Shown here in pieces: positions 51,447 through 60,262 of a stretch of DNA of 64,000 bases. The notes below the pieces were generated by a model. That model was given only the letters and a program-made list of their open reading frames with translations, was not told where the DNA came from and did not search any database. The stretch lies in contig JBARIW010000084.1 in NCBI GenBank assembly GCA_049799955.1, positions 1-64,000 of the forward strand, in the 5' to 3' direction. A program made the translations under genes and the position numbers. Source of the stretch: JBGTFE01 sp049799955. Lineage in GTDB: Bacteria; Acidobacteriota; Blastocatellia; Pyrinomonadales; Pyrinomonadaceae. The first letter of the stretch is position 1. The number at the start of each line of letters is the position of its first letter.

Positions 51447-53120
51447 ATGTTGAGACGAAAAATTATTAGCGCATTTTTACTTTATACTTTTCTGTTTTCG
51501 ACCTTTGCCTATGGGCAGGTCGCCGCAACGACGGCAACGGTTGCCAAAACTTCGCAGTCGGTTTACGCCGCGCCGAAGGAAACGATTGACAAAATCAGGG
51601 AAGAAGGAATGGGCAAAAACTCGCAGGTGATGCAGACGCTTTCCTATATGACCGATGTTATCGGCGCGCGTCTGACGGGTTCGCCTTCGATGAAGCGCGC
51701 CAACGAATGGACGCGCGACAAGATGAAGGAATGGGGAATGGCAAACGCCAATGTCGAAGCGTGGGGCGCGTTCGGTCGCGGCTGGTCGCTGAAGAATTTT
51801 TCGGCGCAGGTCGTCTCGCCGCAGACGATTCCGGTCATCGCTTACCCGAAAGCATGGTCGCCTTCGACCAAAGGCGCGGTAACGAGCGAAGTCGTCTGGT
51901 TCGACGCCAAGACGGACGCCGATTTTGCCAAATATAAGGGACAGTTGAAGGGCAAAATCGTTTTGACATCGCAGATTCGCCCGCTTAAATCCGTCGATAA
52001 ACCGCTTTCGAGCCGCAAAACCGAGGAAACTCTGGCGAAACTGGCGAGCGCGCCCGACCCTTCGACGCTTAAAGATTCCAACCAGTTTACGCCCGAAGTG
52101 ATGAAAAACATCGCCACTTTCTTTAACCAGAACGCCCGCGCGATGAAATTTTTGATAGACGAAGGCGCGGCGGTGATGATTGACAACAGCTCGCAGGGAA
52201 GCGGCGGAACGGTTTTCGTGCAGGGCGCAAATCTCGCCATCGAGCTTTCGCCGAATATCAAAACCATCGACGACCTTTTCAATTCGCCCGCTTTCAAGCC
52301 GCAAAGCAAAGAATATGAAGCGAGCATGATGCCGCAGGCGACGATGGCGACCGAAGATTATAACCGCATTGTGAGAATGATTCAGCAGGGCGTCAAACCG
52401 CAAATGACGGTTGAAATCGACGCGCAGTATTACGACGAAGACCCGATGCAGTACAACACGGTTGCCGAAATTCCGGGAACAGACCCGAAATTAAAGGACG
52501 AAATCGTCATGCTCGGCGCGCATCTCGATTCGTGGCACTCTTCGACCGGCGCGACCGACAACGGCGCGGGCAGCGCGGTGGTAATGGAAGCGGCTCGTAT
52601 TCTTATGGCTTCGGGTTTGAAGCCGCGCCGGACAGTCAGAGTCGCGCTCTGGTCGGGCGAAGAACAGGGAATTTTCGGCTCCAGCAATTATGTAAAAAAA
52701 CATTTCGGCGAGATGAAAGACGGCGCGCTCGTCAAAGGCGCGGATTACGAAAAGCTTTCCGCTTATTACAATCTCGACAACGGAACGGGCAAAATTCGCG
52801 GCGTTTATATGCAGGGAAATCCGGCGGTCAGACCGTTTTTTGAAACGTGGCTGATGCCTTTCGCCGATTTGGACGCGAAAACTCTGACGCTTTCGAATAC
52901 GGGCGGAACAGACCATTTGTCGTTCGACGCCGTCGGGCTTCCCGGCTTCCAGTTCATTCAGGACGAAATCGAATACGGCACGCGCACGCATCACTCGAAT
53001 CAGGACAATTTCGACCGCATCCAGGCTGACGACCTGAAACAGGCATCGACGATTATGGCGGCGTTCGTATATCAAACGGCGATGATGGATGAGAAAATGC
53101 CGCGCAAAACGATGAAATAA
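51447..53120 (+). CDS. Exported M28-family zinc peptidase (2)
   Basis: About 557 residues. The start is ATG 51447, 11 bases after AAGGAG; the GTG at 51435 overlaps that site. It has a signal peptide (ISAFLLYTFLFSTFAYGQ), a PA domain (SEVVWFDAKTDADFAKYKGQLKGKIVL) and an M28 core with GAHLDSWHSSTGATDNGAGS, WSGEEQGIFGS, and a late GTRTHHSNQDNFD. The core differs from the first M28 protein (WHSSTGATDNG rather than GADDDG), so these are not simple duplicates. It is probably a dipeptidase or aminopeptidase acting outside the cytoplasm. Confidence 0.9.
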   Translation: MLRRKIISAFLLYTFLFSTFAYGQVAATTATVAKTSQSVYAAPKETIDKIREEGMGKNSQVMQTLSYMTDVIGARLTGSPSMKRANEWTRDKMKEWGMANANVEAWGAFGRGWSLKNFSAQVVSPQTIPVIAYPKAWSPSTKGAVTSEVVWFDAKTDADFAKYKGQLKGKIVLTSQIRPLKSVDKPLSSRKTEETLAKLASAPDPSTLKDSNQFTPEVMKNIATFFNQNARAMKFLIDEGAAVMIDNSSQGSGGTVFVQGANLAIELSPNIKTIDDLFNSPAFKPQSKEYEASMMPQATMATEDYNRIVRMIQQGVKPQMTVEIDAQYYDEDPMQYNTVAEIPGTDPKLKDEIVMLGAHLDSWHSSTGATDNGAGSAVVMEAARILMASGLKPRRTVRVALWSGEEQGIFGSSNYVKKHFGEMKDGALVKGADYEKLSAYYNLDNGTGKIRGVYMQGNPAVRPFFETWLMPFADLDAKTLTLSNTGGTDHLSFDAVGLPGFQFIQDEIEYGTRTHHSNQDNFDRIQADDLKQASTIMAAFVYQTAMMDEKMPRKTMK

Positions 53121-53311
53121 ACACTATGAAACGAAAAAAATGGCTTCAAAAATGCGATGCTGATGATAAGCGTTTTCCAATTTCGACGCCGATTGTTTCA
53201 AACGAGGAATTTGCGCCTTCCACGCAAACTTTTGCGCAAAAAAAGGTCGGGCATCGTCTGATTGAAATCGCTTCGGACAGCTCAAAGCATTCCGGCATCA
53301 GTCGTTTATTT

Positions 53312-54472
53312 ATGCGTATCGGGTTGTTTCTGGTATTTATTGCGCTGAACACAACGGTGGCGCAGATAGCTGACGCGCAACAGTCGCAAACCTTATCCAT
53401 TCCGCCGGACTCGTCCCGCTGGGAATTGCAGGGGCAGGCAAAGACAGCCGAATATCAGGGTCGCAAGTGCCTTTACCTCGACGGCGGAGCGGCGATAGTG
53501 AAAGACCTTGAAATGCGCGACGGCGTTATCGATGTTGATGTCGCAACGCCTGCAAGTCGCGGGTTCTTCGGCATCCAGTTTCGAATCGAAACCGACGGCA
53601 ACAACGCCGAATGGGTTTATCTTCGCCAGCACAAGTCAGGATATCCTGATGCGATGCAGTATACGCCGGTGCTCAACACCGGGCTTAACTGGCAAATCTA
53701 CAGCGGTCCCGGCTTCATCGGCGCGGTTGATATACCGAAAGATGTATGGTTTCACCTGAGACTGGAAGTAACCGGCGCGCAGGCGAAACTGTACGTCAAG
53801 GACATGGATAAGCCCGCGCTTGTCATGGACGACCTGAAAAGCGGCGTCCGGAAAGGCAGCATTGCGCTGGCTGTTCTGACCGGCGCGACTTATTTTTCAA
53901 ACTTCGAGATGCGCGAAACGCCTGCCGCGACATGGGAGCGTCACTATCCGCCGATGCCTCCGGGCACTCTGACCAAATGGAGTTTGTCGCCCTCTTACGA
54001 CGCGCTGGCGCGCAATCTCGAACAGCCGCTCTCGCCGTCGGAGAGCAGCGCCATAAAATGGCAGGACGTAGAGGCGGAATCGCCCGGCTTTGTCGTCATT
54101 TACCGTTATCGCGAGGCTCCGCATCCGAGAGTCACTTTCGCCAACGACTTCGCAAAGCGGTTGGAGCCGCAGCCGGGCATGAAGGTCGTTTACGCGCGCA
54201 CCAGTATCGTCTCCGAACGCGACCAGGTCAAGAAACTTTACATCGGCTACAGCGACGATGCGAGCGTATTCTTAAACGGCAAAATTCTCTATCGCGGGCG
54301 TAGCGCTCAGAATTTTCGCGACCCCGGATTCCTCGGAATTGTAAATCCTGAGAATGACGTGATTTATATTCCGCTAAAGAAAGGGCGCAACGAGTTGATG
54401 CTTGCCGTGAGCGAACTCGGCGGCGGATGGGGATTCATTTGCCGCTTGACGGACTTAAGCCGGAATCCTTAA
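53312..54472 (+). CDS. Exported lectin-like jellyroll protein (DUF1080-like)
   Basis: The ATG at 53312 starts a good signal peptide (MRIGLFLVFIALNTTVAQIADAQQ). An in-frame ATG at 53126 would add 62 residues before it and is less likely. The mature protein of about 360 residues has two beta-rich parts. The first, about 150 residues, resembles a concanavalin-A-like or DUF1080 jellyroll (GFFGIQFRIETDGNNAEWVYLRQH, WQIYSGPGFIGAVDIP, WFHLRLEVTGAQAKLYV). The second may bind sugars (DDASVFLNGKILYRG). It abuts the next gene head to tail (stop and start overlap by zero bases). Binding function is inferred. Confidence 0.6.
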   Translation: MRIGLFLVFIALNTTVAQIADAQQSQTLSIPPDSSRWELQGQAKTAEYQGRKCLYLDGGAAIVKDLEMRDGVIDVDVATPASRGFFGIQFRIETDGNNAEWVYLRQHKSGYPDAMQYTPVLNTGLNWQIYSGPGFIGAVDIPKDVWFHLRLEVTGAQAKLYVKDMDKPALVMDDLKSGVRKGSIALAVLTGATYFSNFEMRETPAATWERHYPPMPPGTLTKWSLSPSYDALARNLEQPLSPSESSAIKWQDVEAESPGFVVIYRYREAPHPRVTFANDFAKRLEPQPGMKVVYARTSIVSERDQVKKLYIGYSDDASVFLNGKILYRGRSAQNFRDPGFLGIVNPENDVIYIPLKKGRNELMLAVSELGGGWGFICRLTDLSRNP

Positions 54473-55381
54473 ATGAAAATCTTTTTAACTGGCATCCGTT
54501 TGTTTTTTGTCTTTCTGCTTTTGGCGGGAAACGCGAATCTTGTCAGCGGACAGGCGATAAAAAAAATAAAAACGGATAAATCGCGGATGGTTTTAATTCC
54601 CGGCGCGACGTTTGAAATGGGAACCGATGCGGCGGACGTTCCGAAATTGCAGGAGATTTTCAAAATTAAACGCGCCGCGATGTTCGCCGACGAAACGCCG
54701 CGCCATAAAGTTAAAATCGATTCGTTTTATCTCGACAAATACGAAGTAACAAACGCCGATTTCTCAAACTTTTTGCGTAAAAATCCCGACTGGCGGAAAG
54801 ACAAAATTCCAGCCGAATTTCACAACGGAAAATATTTGCAGCTTTGGAGCGAAAACAAGTTTCCGAAAGCAATCGAAAAAAATCCGGTCGTTTTTGTGAG
54901 CTGGTATGCGGCAGTCGCTTATTGTCAATCGCAGGGCAAGCGACTGCCGACCGAAGCCGAATGGGAATTCGCTGCGCGCGGCGGTTTATCAAACAAGGCT
55001 TTTCCCTGGGGCGACGAAGCGGCGGACAAAACGCGGGCGAATTTCAGCGCGAGCGAAATCGGCGCGGCAACCGCCGTCGGCAGTTATCCGGCAAACGGTT
55101 ACGGGCTTTTCGACATGGCTGGAAACGTCTGGGAATTTCTGGCGGACGAATGGCAAAAATATCCGTCGAATGTCGAGATTCAGGTCAATCCGGTCGCGGG
55201 CGGCGATTTTTTTCTGAAAGATTCTTTCCGGCAGATTAAAACCAGACGCGTAATTCGCGGCGGCAGCTTCGGCGGAGTTCCGCTTAATATGCGCGTGGCT
55301 TTCCGCGACAGTCATTTGCCCGAAAATGCAGGCGACCACGTCGGTTTTCGCTGCGCTCAAAATGTTTTAGCAACACAGTAA
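54473..55381 (+). CDS. Exported SUMF1/formylglycine-generating-enzyme-like protein
   Basis: This 302-residue protein has a signal peptide (RLFFVFLLLAGNANLVSGQ) and the FGE-sulfatase domain: FEMGTDA, DETPRHKVKIDSFYLDKYEVTNADFSNFL, VSWYAAVAYCQSQGKRLPTEAEWEFAARGG, FDMAGNVWEFLAD, and the closing RRVIRGGSFGG and HVGFRCAQ. True FGE enzymes use two active-site Cys; here the visible Cys in WYAAVAYCQ and GFRC are structurally placed, so catalysis is uncertain. Many exported relatives only bind ligands. No sulfatase gene lies nearby. The start codon follows directly on the previous stop. Confidence 0.85.
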   Translation: MKIFLTGIRLFFVFLLLAGNANLVSGQAIKKIKTDKSRMVLIPGATFEMGTDAADVPKLQEIFKIKRAAMFADETPRHKVKIDSFYLDKYEVTNADFSNFLRKNPDWRKDKIPAEFHNGKYLQLWSENKFPKAIEKNPVVFVSWYAAVAYCQSQGKRLPTEAEWEFAARGGLSNKAFPWGDEAADKTRANFSASEIGAATAVGSYPANGYGLFDMAGNVWEFLADEWQKYPSNVEIQVNPVAGGDFFLKDSFRQIKTRRVIRGGSFGGVPLNMRVAFRDSHLPENAGDHVGFRCAQNVLATQ

Positions 55382-55414
55382 AAAGTTTTTTTAATTATTG
55401 ATGGGAGGTCTGAA

Positions 55415-57229
55415 ATGAAAAATATATTATTTGTCCTGATTCTAATTTTATTCAGTTTTACAGCAATTTCAGCGCAGACCGTCGCTTTTACAGGCGTCAA
55501 TGTCATTCCGATGGACAAGGAACGCGTTTTGGAAAATCAGACGGTTCTGGTGCGCGACGGCTTTATCGTCGAAGTCGGCAAAAAGGTGAAAATTCCGGCG
55601 GGCGCGCAAATTGTTGATGCGAAAGGAAAATACCTGATTCCCGGACTCGTCGATATGCACACGCACATGCTTTCGGACGACGACACGTATCCCGATTCGA
55701 TTGCCGAAGATGAATTGAAAGTTATGGTTGCCAACGGCGTTACGACGATTCGTTTTATGATTGGCACGCCGGAACAGCTTATTTTAAGGGCGAAATCGGC
55801 GAATGGCGAAATTATCGCGCCGACGATTTACAGCGCAAGCCCGCATCTGACGGGACGCGAGCAGGGAAATGATTTCGTCGTCAACACGGCGGAAGAAGCG
55901 CGCGAAGCCGTTCGTAAATCTAAACAAGCCGGTTACGATTTCATTAAAGTTACGACTTTTATAAAGGCGGAAGTTTACGAAGCCGCCGTTGACGAAGCCG
56001 CAAAGCAGAATATTCGCGTCATCGGACACGCCGACAGCCGTTTTGTCGGTCTGGACAGAGCGCTCAAAGCGCGACAGCAAATCGAGCATCTCGACGGTTA
56101 TCTCGAAGCCGTTCTGGCGGACAATGCGCCGATGAAAGGCTCGGTTTCCGACCTTTACATCTACGACCCGAAAAACTGGGACAGCATCCAATATGTTGAC
56201 GAAAAGAAAATCGCTGAAATCGCGCGGGCGACCGTAGCGTCAAATCCGTTTTCCGACCCGACGCAGCATTTTATGAAAAACACTTTCGGTCTGCCGCGCA
56301 GCGAAGAATCGATAAAAGCGCAGCCGGATTTTCGTTTTTATCCCAAAGCCGTACAGGAACAGTGGTTTAATTTTTACAGGCGCAACCGCTTTATCAATCA
56401 GGTTTCCTACGAAAAACGCGCGCGCTGGATTGAAATCCGCAACAAAATCATCAAGGCGATTTACGACGCGGGCGGAAAGATTATGACCGGCTCGGACACG
56501 CCCGAATTCCTCTGGCTTTACGGCTTTACGATGCACCGCGAAATGAAGGCTTTGCAGGACGCCGGACTTTCGAATTACGCGGTTCTCGAAGCGGCGACAA
56601 AAAATCCTTCGGAATATCTTGGAACTTCGGGCAAGGTCGGAACAATCGAAAAAGGAAAACGCGCCGATTTGGTTTTGCTCGACGCAAATCCGCTTGAAAA
56701 TATCTCGAACACCGAAAAACGCTCCGGCGTGATGCTCAAAGGAAAATATTACACGCAAGCCGAGATGAACAAATGGCTCGACGAAGCGGCGTCGCGCATT
56801 TCAGGCTCTTATATCGAAAAATTGACGCCGCAGCAGGAAGCGGCGGCGGTTGCCGACAAGCTTTTTGAAGCGATGCGCGCAAAAAATGCCGATGCGATTC
56901 GCGGTTTATTTACAGCCGAAGGTCAGCTTGTCGCTATCGACAAGCCGCGCAGCGGTCAGGGAATTTCGACCAGACGCGTTTTGGCGGCGGACGCTTTTGC
57001 CAAAATGATTTCGGAAGCGAAGGGAGAATTTATCGAGAAAATGCCCGAAAAAGATGTAAAAATCAGCGGCGATTTCGCGCTCGTTTCCGGTCGCTACACG
57101 TTTTATGTCGGCGAGAAATTCTCGCACTGCGGCGTGAATTCTTTTCAAATGGTAAAAACCGAAAACGGCTGGCGCATTGCCAACGCCGCTTCGACGCTCG
57201 AATTTGACTGCGCGGAGGCGAAGAAATAA
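55415..57229 (+). CDS. Exported amidohydrolase fused to an NTF2-like domain
   Basis: This 604-residue protein has a signal peptide (LILILFSFTAISAQ), preceded by GGGAGG. The amidohydrolase part (about 20-475) has the metal motif VDMHTHM, the carbamylated-Lys region FIKVTTFIKAE, HADSRF, IEHLD, and GSDTPEF. It resembles imidazolonepropionase-type enzymes. The C-terminal 130 residues form an NTF2-like domain ending SHCGVNSFQMVKTENGWRIANAASTLEF, closely matching the standalone protein at 50309. It is probably a periplasmic hydrolase of cyclic amides or dipeptides. Substrate not determinable. Confidence 0.85.
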   Translation: MKNILFVLILILFSFTAISAQTVAFTGVNVIPMDKERVLENQTVLVRDGFIVEVGKKVKIPAGAQIVDAKGKYLIPGLVDMHTHMLSDDDTYPDSIAEDELKVMVANGVTTIRFMIGTPEQLILRAKSANGEIIAPTIYSASPHLTGREQGNDFVVNTAEEAREAVRKSKQAGYDFIKVTTFIKAEVYEAAVDEAAKQNIRVIGHADSRFVGLDRALKARQQIEHLDGYLEAVLADNAPMKGSVSDLYIYDPKNWDSIQYVDEKKIAEIARATVASNPFSDPTQHFMKNTFGLPRSEESIKAQPDFRFYPKAVQEQWFNFYRRNRFINQVSYEKRARWIEIRNKIIKAIYDAGGKIMTGSDTPEFLWLYGFTMHREMKALQDAGLSNYAVLEAATKNPSEYLGTSGKVGTIEKGKRADLVLLDANPLENISNTEKRSGVMLKGKYYTQAEMNKWLDEAASRISGSYIEKLTPQQEAAAVADKLFEAMRAKNADAIRGLFTAEGQLVAIDKPRSGQGISTRRVLAADAFAKMISEAKGEFIEKMPEKDVKISGDFALVSGRYTFYVGEKFSHCGVNSFQMVKTENGWRIANAASTLEFDCAEAKK

Positions 57230-57250
57230 AAAAAATGGAGGTTTAGAGTT

Positions 57251-58681
57251 ATGTTTCGGAATAAATTCGCAATTTTATTAATTTTAATTTTACCGGCAAT
57301 AAATTTATACGCTCAAAACGGCGGGCGTTCGCAGCTCGACGGAACTCTTTACGGCGTGGTTTACGACGTTCCGGGGACGAAAGATGTCAAACTCAAGGCG
57401 GACGTTCCTTATTTGAAAGATACGAAAGGGACGCTGGCGATTGACATTTATACGCCGCCAAATTTGAAATCGGGCGAAAAGCTTCCCGCCGTCATTTTTC
57501 TAAACGCCATCGGCGACCGACCGGACGACAAGGTAAAAAGCTGGGGAATTTACAAATCTTACCCGCGTCTGGTTGCCGCGCACGGGATAATCGGGATTTC
57601 GATGGACGCCGACGGCGAAAGGATTCAGGAAAGCCTGCGCGCGCTGTTTGATTTTATTGCCGGAGAAGGCGACAAATACGGCATCGACGCGACGCGTCTC
57701 GGCGTTTACGCGGCTTCGGCAAACGTTACGCAGTCGGCGATTTTTCTGATGAATGAAAACGCGCCGAAAGGAATCAAGGCGGCTGTTTTGTATTACGGCG
57801 GCGCGCCCGAAGGCAGATTTCGCAAAGATTTGCCCGTTTTATTTGTCATGGCTGAAGGCGATATGCCGCGTCTCGGCGCGTCGATTCCGGCGCTCTGGCA
57901 GAGAATCGCCGAAAATAATGCGCCGTGGACGTTGATGATGGCGAGCAATCAGCCGCACGCTTTCGACGCTTTTTCCGACACGGACGAAGCGCGCCGGATT
58001 ATTCAGCAGACAATCGCGTTCTGGAAATCGAATCTCGAACCCGTTCCGCAGCCGACCTGGAAACCTTCGCTGGCGCGTGAAGTAGTTGCCGCGACCTACG
58101 GCGGCAATCTGCAAAAATCGGCTGATTTACTTTCCAGATGGATTGCCGAAAACCCAAAAGACGCAGCGGCTTACCAGCAATACGGGCGCGTCTTGTCGCA
58201 GCTTCAGCGGGTTGACGAAGCAAATGCGGCATACGAAAAAGCGCTCGCGCTCGGCGGCACGGACGCGGGAATTTATCTCGGTCTCGGTCAAATCCGAAAT
58301 CAGCAGAAGCGTTATGAAGAAGCGGCGAGTTATTTAAGCAAAGCCACCGAACTCGGCGCGCGAAGCAGTCTTATTTACGGGCAGTTGGGTTATATCCAAT
58401 TAACTCTTAATCGCAACGATGAAGCGATTAAAAGTTATGAAAAAGCGTTTGAAGCCGGAATTCCGCCGGGCGCGAACACGCGCGGCTTGGCGTATTACAA
58501 TCTGGCTATCGGCTATTTTCGCGTCAAACAAAACGACAAAGGCTTCGAGATGCTCAACAAAGCCGTTGACGAAGGATTTAACCGCCGCGCAACGTATGAA
58601 GACGACACGGATTTTGCGCCGGTTCGCACGGATGCGCGTTTTCAAAAACTTTTGGAGAGATTGCCGAAAAGTTCAGGCTAA
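57251..58681 (+). CDS. Exported alpha/beta hydrolase with TPR repeats
   Basis: This 476-residue protein has a signal peptide (FAILLILILPAINLYAQ) and a dienelactone-hydrolase-like alpha/beta fold (residues about 30-270): VIFLNAIGDRP, YAASANVTQSAIFL with Ser in place of the usual GxSxG nucleophile elbow (a weak elbow), and HAFDAFSD for the His. The remainder holds TPR repeats (YQQYGRVLSQLQRVDEANAAYEKALALGG and following). The fusion suggests that the repeats hold or recruit a partner. The elbow is atypical, so catalytic activity is uncertain. GGAGG precedes the ATG. Confidence 0.75.
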   Translation: MFRNKFAILLILILPAINLYAQNGGRSQLDGTLYGVVYDVPGTKDVKLKADVPYLKDTKGTLAIDIYTPPNLKSGEKLPAVIFLNAIGDRPDDKVKSWGIYKSYPRLVAAHGIIGISMDADGERIQESLRALFDFIAGEGDKYGIDATRLGVYAASANVTQSAIFLMNENAPKGIKAAVLYYGGAPEGRFRKDLPVLFVMAEGDMPRLGASIPALWQRIAENNAPWTLMMASNQPHAFDAFSDTDEARRIIQQTIAFWKSNLEPVPQPTWKPSLAREVVAATYGGNLQKSADLLSRWIAENPKDAAAYQQYGRVLSQLQRVDEANAAYEKALALGGTDAGIYLGLGQIRNQQKRYEEAASYLSKATELGARSSLIYGQLGYIQLTLNRNDEAIKSYEKAFEAGIPPGANTRGLAYYNLAIGYFRVKQNDKGFEMLNKAVDEGFNRRATYEDDTDFAPVRTDARFQKLLERLPKSSG

Positions 58682-58690
58682 ATGAAAGGA

Positions 58691-58776
58691 GATTTTACCG
58701 CAGAGACGCGGAAGATTCGCAGAGAAAATCTCGGCGAATCTCTGCGTAAACTCTCTCTCGTCTCTGCGGTGAAATC
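58691..58776. repeat. Palindromic repeat (CGCAGAGACG-type words)
   Basis: The left arm includes TTACCGCAGAGACGCGG and GATTCGCAGAGAAAATC. The right arm includes GAATCTCTGCG and CGTCTCTGCGGTGAAATC. It fills the gap between the hydrolase-TPR gene and the beta-lactamase-like gene. The words resemble a class of intergenic palindromes I know from many environmental bacterial genomes. Confidence 0.8.
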
Positions 58777-58783
58777 TTAAATT

Positions 58784-59974
58784 ATGAAAATTCGATTGAC
58801 AAAAATTTTACCGGTTATTTTTATTTTACTGCTCATCGTTTCGACGGCGTTTGCACAAAAAACCGACACGAACGCTTTACGCCAAAAACTTCAGGCAAGC
58901 CTAGACGAATGGCATAAAAGCGCCAAATTTGCGGGCGCGACCGTCGGCGTTGTTCTGGAAGACGGAACTTCGTTCGGGCTGGCGACCGGATTTTCCGATT
59001 TGGAGACGAAAACGCCGATGAAGCCGAACGACATTCTGCTGGCGGGAAGCGTCGGGAAAACTTATGTCGCGGCGGTCGCTTTGCAGCTCGTTAAAGAAGG
59101 AAAAATCAATCTCGACGCTCCGATAGAAAAATATCTCGGACAGGAAAAATGGTTTTCGCGCCTGCCGAACGCGAAAGACATCACCGTTCGCCAGTTGATG
59201 AATCACACGAGCGGGCTTGTCAGGTACGAATTTAAAGACCAGTTTACGAAAGATTTGACCGCAAACGCGGATAAAGTCTGGCGACCGGAAGAGCTTATCG
59301 CGTATATTCTGGACGAAAAAGCGCCGTTCGAAGCGGGCAAAGGCTGGGATTATTCGGACACGAATTACATAGTTCTCGGAATGATTATCGAAAAAGTTAC
59401 CGGCAAAAAATATTACGATTTGGCGCGAAGTCGCGTTTTAAAACCTTTGAAACTGCAAAACACTTTTCCGCAGGACAGCCGCGCGATAAAAGGTCTTGTG
59501 CAGGGCTACGCGGGTGCGGAAAATCCTTTCGGCGGGAAAGACAAAGTTCTGGAAAACGGGAAATTTATCATCAATCCGCAGTTTGAATGGACGGGCGGCG
59601 GAATGGCGACGACGAGCGAGGATTTAGCGCGCTGGGCAAAATTTATGTACGAAGGAAAAGCTTTCGACGCGACGCTTCTGCCGCAAATGCTCGAAGGCGT
59701 TTCCGCGCCGATGCTCGGGCGAGACGCAAAATACGGCTTGGGCGTGATAATTCGCCCGACCCGCGCCGGTTTATCTTACGGGCACAGCGGATTTTTTCCC
59801 GGTTATATGACCGAGATGATGTATTTTCCCGAACATAAAATCGCCGTCGCCGTTCAGGTAAATACGAGCGTTTTTCAAAATCTCGGCAAGCCGCTCGGCA
59901 GAGTTCTGGTCGAGACGTATGAAACCATAACCGGAAAACAGCCGCCGCAAACGACGCCGGTGAAAGGGAATTAG
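58784..59974 (+). CDS. Exported serine hydrolase, class C beta-lactamase/esterase type
   Basis: This 396-residue protein has a signal peptide (ILPVIFILLLIVSTAFAQ) and the class C fold markers: Ser89-x-x-Lys92 (AGSVGKTYVA), Tyr190 in YSDTN (YxN variant), and His334 in YGHSGFFPG (HxG-type triad block). These act on D-Ala peptides, esters or amides. True beta-lactamase activity cannot be assumed. It stands among peptidases and ends just before the truncated ORF at 59985. Confidence 0.85.
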   Translation: MKIRLTKILPVIFILLLIVSTAFAQKTDTNALRQKLQASLDEWHKSAKFAGATVGVVLEDGTSFGLATGFSDLETKTPMKPNDILLAGSVGKTYVAAVALQLVKEGKINLDAPIEKYLGQEKWFSRLPNAKDITVRQLMNHTSGLVRYEFKDQFTKDLTANADKVWRPEELIAYILDEKAPFEAGKGWDYSDTNYIVLGMIIEKVTGKKYYDLARSRVLKPLKLQNTFPQDSRAIKGLVQGYAGAENPFGGKDKVLENGKFIINPQFEWTGGGMATTSEDLARWAKFMYEGKAFDATLLPQMLEGVSAPMLGRDAKYGLGVIIRPTRAGLSYGHSGFFPGYMTEMMYFPEHKIAVAVQVNTSVFQNLGKPLGRVLVETYETITGKQPPQTTPVKGN

Positions 59975-59984
59975 AAGGACGAAA

Positions 59985-60098
59985 ATGAAAAAAATATGTT
60001 TCGGATTAATCTTAGCTTTTTTATTCGTTCAAACAATCTTTGCCCAGAGCATTACAAAACAGTCTTACGAGAAAGCGCGTGAAGTTCTGGGCAAATAA
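59985..60098 (+). pseudogene. Truncated exported protein, 37 residues, cut near a palindrome
   Basis: ATG at 59985 (after AAGGAC) encodes an intact signal peptide (ICFGLILAFLFVQTIFAQ) and then SITKQSYEKAREVLGK before a stop at 60096. Relatives of the SYEKARxVL start usually continue for 200 or more residues. A palindromic repeat begins 14 bases after the stop. The remainder of the gene is absent, so the peptide is probably non-functional. Confidence 0.55.
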
Positions 60099-60111
60099 GA
60101 AGTAAAGGGAA

Positions 60112-60258
60112 ATTTCATCACAGAGAACACAGAGAAGAATTAACAGGGATAACAGGATGAAAAGGATAAATCAAAAATAAATCCCTGTCTATCCTGACAT
60201 CCTCGGTTAATTCATTCTTAAAAATCTCTGTGCTCTTCGGTGTTCTCTGTGGTGAAAT
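60112..60258. repeat. Nested palindromic repeat with two word families
   Basis: Outer arms use TCACAGAGAACACAGAG and CTCTGTG...TTCTCTGTGGTGA. Inner arms use GAATTAACAGGGATAACAGGATG and CATCCT...TTAATTC. The inner word matches the repeat at 49578, and the outer word style matches 58691, so the element looks like one palindrome inserted into the loop of another. Confidence 0.8.
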
Positions 60259-60262
60259 CGTC

